A program made the translations under genes and the position numbers. A stretch of 8,728 nt of DNA from Caldilineaceae bacterium (GTDB taxonomy: Bacteria; Chloroflexota; Anaerolineae; Caldilineales; Caldilineaceae), in NCBI GenBank assembly GCA_028819675.1, contig JAPPKT010000011.1, positions 1-8,728 of the forward strand, read 5' to 3'. The notes under the pieces are model-generated. The model saw only the letters and a program-made list of their open reading frames with translations. It made no database searches and was not told the origin of the DNA. Every line of letters begins with the position of its first letter. Within the stretch, counting starts at the first letter, position 1. This document shows positions 5,832 to 8,728 of the stretch, piece after piece.

Positions 5832-6449
5832 ATGGGCTTCAACATTGGGCAGAGCATAATCCACCCGTCACACGGCGCCGGCAAAATCGTTGCCTTCCAG
5901 GAAAAGGAACTGGTCAAGGGTTTCCAGCGCTACTACGTCATCGAGTTCATTCACAATCGCCTTACCGTACACGTGCCAGTGCGGCGAATCGATCAGACCG
6001 GCGTTCGACCCGTCATGCCGGTCGCCCTCATATCGGGTGTCTTCGAGACCCTCGAACTGCACCCCCTCGACCTTCCTGACGAGTTCAGAGTGCGGCGCAA
6101 CGCCATCGATAAGCAGATTCACTCCGGCTATCCCAATCAGGTTGCCGCCGCTGTTCGTGACCTGGCTTGGCGCGAAGCATCCAAATACCTCACAGAAGCC
6201 GACAAAGAAGCGCTCTTCGAAGCCCGGACCCTGCTCATTACAGAACTGGCCCTCGCACTCGAACAGTCCTGGGAACTCACCGAACGAAGCGTTGACGACG
6301 CCATCGCTCGCGCAGTCCGCGACCGACAGGAAGCAGAAGCCCGCGCCCTGGAGGAAGAGGCGCGCGCCTTGGAAGAAGAGGAAAGAATTTCGACCGACTG
6401 GCCGTTCCCCATCGCATTGCCAGCCGAAATAAGCGAAGCCGCCGACTAA
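5832..6449 (+). CDS. carD: CarD / CdnL / TRCF-domain transcriptional regulator
   Basis: This 205-residue protein is a CarD-family factor, which binds the RNA polymerase beta subunit through its N-terminal domain and stabilises open promoter complexes, including those of rRNA genes. Residues 1-60 (FNIGQSIIHPSHGAGKI onward, RLTVHVPV, GVRPV) are the polymerase-interacting domain. Residues 70-165 form the helical DNA-binding domain, with the conserved stretches VAAAVRDLAWRE and EARTLLITELALAL. It aligns with mycobacterial CarD without gaps up to residue 85, where the wedge tryptophan is replaced by Phe85. Relative to the roughly 160-residue actinobacterial form it has a C-terminal extension with a charged ARALEEE repeat and a hydrophobic end. 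The start at 5832 is chosen over the TTG at 5700 because homology begins there and GGAGAG lies at 5820-5825. A long structured leader precedes it, suggesting post-transcriptional control. Confidence 0.9.
   Translation: MGFNIGQSIIHPSHGAGKIVAFQEKELVKGFQRYYVIEFIHNRLTVHVPVRRIDQTGVRPVMPVALISGVFETLELHPLDLPDEFRVRRNAIDKQIHSGYPNQVAAAVRDLAWREASKYLTEADKEALFEARTLLITELALALEQSWELTERSVDDAIARAVRDRQEAEARALEEEARALEEEERISTDWPFPIALPAEISEAAD
6339..6380 (+). repeat. two tandem 21-bp units encoding ARALEEE in carD
   Basis: Units at 6339-6359 and 6360-6380 agree at 18 of 21 bases, and all three differences are synonymous. They encode residues 170-176 and 177-183, extending a charged, probably coiled helix beyond the normal CarD fold. 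In-frame duplication followed by selection to keep the residues is the simplest reading. Confidence 0.75.
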
Positions 6450-6468
6450 GCGCCGCCTGCCCCAAATC

Positions 6469-6504
6469 GCGGGCGCCCGCCAATCGCCCTTCCTTCGCAA
6501 GGGC
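6469..6504 (+). repeat. two adjacent palindromes after carD
   Basis: GCGGGCGCCCGC at 6469-6480 is a perfect 12-base palindrome. GCCCTT at 6486-6491 pairs with AAGGGC at 6499-6504 across a 7-base loop. Neither is followed by a T-rich run. They may contribute to transcript ending or stability after carD. Confidence 0.4.
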
Positions 6505-6525
6505 AGGCATCCATAAACGCCCTTT

Positions 6526-6555
6526 GCAGTCCGGAAGCGCAAGCCTCCGGACTGT
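6526..6555 (+). repeat. near-perfect palindrome between carD and the aminopeptidase
   Basis: CAGTCCGGA (6527-6535) pairs with TCCGGACTG (6546-6554), 9 bp perfect, with an outer G-T wobble at 6526/6555. After one mismatch, GC/GC closes a GCAA tetraloop. The following bases (TCTCGCG) are not a T-tract, so it is a weak terminator candidate. The shape also resembles dispersed repetitive extragenic palindromes, but one copy cannot show that. Confidence 0.55.
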
Positions 6556-6617
6556 CTCGCGTCAAGCCCTGGACGCCCCAAGTTCCACCAAATCCAACCC
6601 CGAAAAGGAGAACGACT

Positions 6618-7430
6618 GTGCGCGTGCAGATCATGACCGACATGGAGGGCGTAAGCGGCATCATCGCCTGGGACCAGGTCAACGGTGGCAAACCAATGTA
6701 CGAAGAAGGCCGGCGTCTCTATACCGAGGAAATTAACGCCGCCGTCCGCGGCGCGGCCGCAGCCGGAGCCACCGAAATCGTCGTCGTCGACTGCCACGGC
6801 GCCGGCGGACCCTGGACCTTTAACTCTCTCGTCCCCGAACTCCTTGATACCCGCTGCGAATGGGTAGCCGGTCACACCTGGAGCCACTACACCGACACAA
6901 TCAAGGCCGGCTGTGATGCCGTACTCCTCGTCGGCATGCACGCCAAAGCCGGCACAGCCGACGGCGTCCTCAGCCACACAATCTCAACCGTGCTCTGGCG
7001 CCATCTCTGGTTCAACGGCCAGGCCGTCGGCGAAGTTGGGGTCAACGCCGCCGCTTGCGGCTACTACAATGCACCCGTCCTCCTCGTGACCGGCGATGAG
7101 GCCGTATGCCGTGAATCCTCCGAGCTCCTCGGCGAGGGCCTCACCACCGTCGCCGTGAAGAAAGGACTCTCCCGCTACGCCGCCCGCCACATTCCCCCGC
7201 AACGCGCCCGCCAGATGATCGAAGACGGCGCCCGCCAGGCCCTCTCGGATCTGAGCGCCGTGCCCCCCTATCAGCTGAGCAGCCCCACCACCATCACCTT
7301 CGAAGTCGGCAGTCCCGAGAACCTCGACACCTTCCGCGGCCGTCCCGGCGTAACCTTGGAGCCTCCTTACACAGTCCGCAGCGTCGGCGACGACTGGTTG
7401 TCCGCCTGGAATCAGGTCTGGCACTGGTAA
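6618..7430 (+). CDS. dppA: M55 family D-aminopeptidase (DppA-type)
   Basis: The 270-residue product matches the length and whole-length pattern of M55 zinc peptidases, which in Bacillus release N-terminal D-amino acids from short peptides in the cytoplasm and form a decameric ring. Zinc-site residues are recognisable: Asp8 and Glu10 in TDMEGVSG, His60 in DCHGAGG, His108 in GMHAKAG and Glu139 in VGEVGVNAA. His120 in LSHTIS fits the proposed catalytic histidine. The GTG start has AAGGAG at 6605-6610, seven bases upstream. No dipeptide permease genes (dppBCDE) are nearby, unlike Bacillus. The next gene starts one base after the stop, so the two are almost certainly co-transcribed. A role in recycling D-Ala-containing cell-wall peptides is plausible but inferred. 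Confidence 0.9.
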   Translation: MRVQIMTDMEGVSGIIAWDQVNGGKPMYEEGRRLYTEEINAAVRGAAAAGATEIVVVDCHGAGGPWTFNSLVPELLDTRCEWVAGHTWSHYTDTIKAGCDAVLLVGMHAKAGTADGVLSHTISTVLWRHLWFNGQAVGEVGVNAAACGYYNAPVLLVTGDEAVCRESSELLGEGLTTVAVKKGLSRYAARHIPPQRARQMIEDGARQALSDLSAVPPYQLSSPTTITFEVGSPENLDTFRGRPGVTLEPPYTVRSVGDDWLSAWNQVWHW

Positions 7431-7431
7431 A

Positions 7432-8457
7432 ATGCCCCCCAAACTCCTCATCACCGGCGCAACCGGATTTCTGGGTTCCCATATCTTGCGCGCCGCACAG
7501 GAAAACTGGCACGTGGTCGGAACCTACCACAGGACCACGCGCCGCCAGGCCCAGTACTTCTTCGGCCAAATCGACCACGGTCGCATCGACCTCGGCGACT
7601 ACAGCGAAACAAGGGCCATGATCGCCGACGTCCAGCCCGCCGCCGTCATCCACGCCGCCGCCATCACCGACCTCGACTACTGTGAGAAATACCCCGACGA
7701 ATCACTTCGCATCAACCTGAACGCCGCGACCGACCTGGCCGCAATTTGCAGCGACGAGGATATCCCCTTCCTTTTCACCTCCGCCGACCTCGTCTTTGAC
7801 GGCTCAAAGGCCCCCTACGCCGAGGACGATCCCCCCACGCCCATCAACGTCTTCGCAGAACACCGCGCACTGGCTGAAGAAGGTATCCTGGCCGCCTACG
7901 CCGACGCCGTCGTCATTCGCCTTCCCCTCCTCATTGGTTACTCTCTCCTCGGGAGAGAAAGCCTCTACCGCCAGCTCGTCGCAGCCTTCCGCGCCGGCCA
8001 GGAAGTCACCCTCTTCGGCGACGCTATCCGCTCTCCCGTTAGCGCAGCAGTCGCCGCCCAAGGCCTCCTGCAATTCGCCGGCAGCGGCTTCGAAGACGAT
8101 GTCAACATCGCCGAAACTGATCGCGTGGTCGGTCGCCTCCACCTGGGTGGCCGCGACCAAATCAGCCTCTACGAGCTTGGCCTGCTCACCCTCCGCATCC
8201 TCGGGCTGAACGAGCAACTGGCCGTTCCCATCAGCGTCCTCGACTCCTACGCTGGCCTCTTGCAAACGCCCTTCCTCGCCGCCCGCTCAGCCAACGTCGC
8301 CCTCGACAGCACACGCGCCTACGACCTGGGCTTCGACCCGCCCCCCTTGCGCCCGCAGCTCGAAGCGCTCCTCCCCCCCGCGTGGCGTATCCAGGTAGCT
8401 GAGCCAGACCCACATGAATCGGTTCCGGAAACTCCCGAAGAAGGCGAAGGCATCTGA
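7432..8457 (+). CDS. RmlD-like short-chain dehydrogenase/sugar-nucleotide reductase homolog
   Basis: This 341-residue protein is an extended short-chain dehydrogenase resembling dTDP-4-dehydrorhamnose reductase (RmlD) and related sugar-nucleotide enzymes. The N-terminal Rossmann fold carries TGATGFLGSH at 8-17 (GxxGxxG). HAAAITDLDYCE, INLNAATDLA and FTSADLVFDG (115-124, with Ser117) are typical of the RmlD group. The usual YxxxK catalytic pair is not intact: where NVYGxxK is expected, the sequence is NVFAEHR, giving Phe141 and Arg145. It may therefore have lost reductase activity, bind nucleotide in another role, or use a variant mechanism. The C-terminal tail is acidic and probably disordered. 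The start is ATG at 7432, one base after the aminopeptidase stop and without a clear ribosome binding site, so translation is probably coupled. A run of six C follows the ATG. The exact substrate is unknown. Confidence 0.82.
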   Translation: MPPKLLITGATGFLGSHILRAAQENWHVVGTYHRTTRRQAQYFFGQIDHGRIDLGDYSETRAMIADVQPAAVIHAAAITDLDYCEKYPDESLRINLNAATDLAAICSDEDIPFLFTSADLVFDGSKAPYAEDDPPTPINVFAEHRALAEEGILAAYADAVVIRLPLLIGYSLLGRESLYRQLVAAFRAGQEVTLFGDAIRSPVSAAVAAQGLLQFAGSGFEDDVNIAETDRVVGRLHLGGRDQISLYELGLLTLRILGLNEQLAVPISVLDSYAGLLQTPFLAARSANVALDSTRAYDLGFDPPPLRPQLEALLPPAWRIQVAEPDPHESVPETPEEGEGI

Positions 8458-8652
8458 CAGACGATCACGCCACCTTCCCCCATCACATCCACGCTGCAAT
8501 AGTTCCCTCCTGTTTTCCAGCTCTATCAGCAACGACAGAAAAGACTTCTCGCAACGGCTAAGTCCTTGCCAAATGACACTCATGATTCCATTCGACGAAG
8601 GTGTCCCTCTCCTTTCTCCCCTCTACACCTATCCTCCTCTATTCGCCGCCTT

Positions 8653-8687
8653 CACTGACCACTGGCCACTGATCACTGACTACTGCA
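8653..8687 (+). repeat. five-unit tandem heptamer array (CACTGNN)
   Basis: Successive units are CACTGAC, CACTGGC, CACTGAT, CACTGAC and TACTGCA. The core ACTG is invariant, and variation is confined to the last two positions and the first base of the last unit. Short tandem heptamers are known as dispersed intergenic repeats in some bacteria such as cyanobacteria. Function here is unknown. Confidence 0.75.
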
Positions 8688-8700
8688 GTTTTGGGCGGTC

Positions 8701-8715
8701 GGGCCTATTCGGCCC
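8701..8715 (+). terminator. small GC hairpin, possible weak terminator
   Basis: GGGCC at 8701-8705 and GGCCC at 8711-8715 form a 5-bp stem with loop TATTC, followed by TCCCTTGTG. The stem is short and the T-run poor, so this is only a tentative call for the end of the aminopeptidase/dehydrogenase transcript. Confidence 0.25.
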
Positions 8716-8728
8716 TCCCTTGTGCGGG

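Larger units (their letters stand above)
8458..8728 (+). other. gene-free 3' end of the window
   Basis: No coding frame with a ribosome binding site or family resemblance is visible on either strand. The region contains a pyrimidine-rich stretch (about 8603-8644, almost entirely C and T on this strand), the heptamer repeat and a terminal hairpin, listed separately. It probably divides the upstream operon from a gene beyond the edge. Confidence 0.5.

Noticed and set aside
8566..8594. Promoter beginning with TTGCCA near the right end
   Set aside because: No acceptable -10 hexamer lies 16-18 bases downstream.
8653..8687. CRISPR array
   Set aside because: The units are only 7 bases with no spacers, and no cas genes are in the window.

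Overview
The window is a GC-rich, tightly packed bacterial segment with every recognisable gene on the + strand. GTG starts occur at 69, 2331 and 6618, each behind a good purine-rich ribosome binding site. The gene set (AI-2E family permease, short class-I-type phosphomannose isomerase, CarD, M55 D-aminopeptidase, AlkA-type glycosylase, RmlD-like short-chain dehydrogenase) suits an environmental bacterium. Chloroflexota is my best guess from the combination and codon style, but this is inference and nothing in the window proves it.

Layout. 1-32 may be the tail of an upstream gene. 69-2306 is one open frame joining an AI-2E family membrane protein to a phosphomannose isomerase. A perfect 10-bp tandem duplication sits exactly at the junction. 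2331-2945 is a nitroreductase-family flavoprotein. 2938-4302 is a dihydropyrimidinase/D-hydantoinase cut by an in-frame amber codon at 3889-3891, overlapping the nitroreductase stop by 8 bases. These genes look like one operon-like run. 4457-5071 is an AlkA-type DNA glycosylase, probably with its own weak promoter. 5072-5831 carries no convincing gene. It holds a terminator-like hairpin (5344-5374), a good sigma-70-like promoter (5469-5497) and a strongly structured leader of about 330 bases leading into carD (5832-6449). 6450-6617 holds three palindromes. 6618-7430 is an M55 D-aminopeptidase, followed one base later by an RmlD-like short-chain dehydrogenase (7432-8457). The last 271 bases have no gene but contain a pyrimidine-rich tract, a five-unit heptamer repeat and a small hairpin.

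Function. The genes do not form one obvious pathway: sugar-phosphate interconversion, transport, flavin redox chemistry, cyclic amide hydrolysis, alkylation repair, global transcription control and D-peptide turnover sit side by side. I see no phage, CRISPR, insertion sequence or defence system.

The items most worth a second look are the fusion whose frame depends on a 10-bp repeat, the carD leader with a possible 5'-terminal pseudoknot, the amber-interrupted hydantoinase, and the short-chain dehydrogenase lacking the usual YxxxK motif. None is strong enough to claim a new system.
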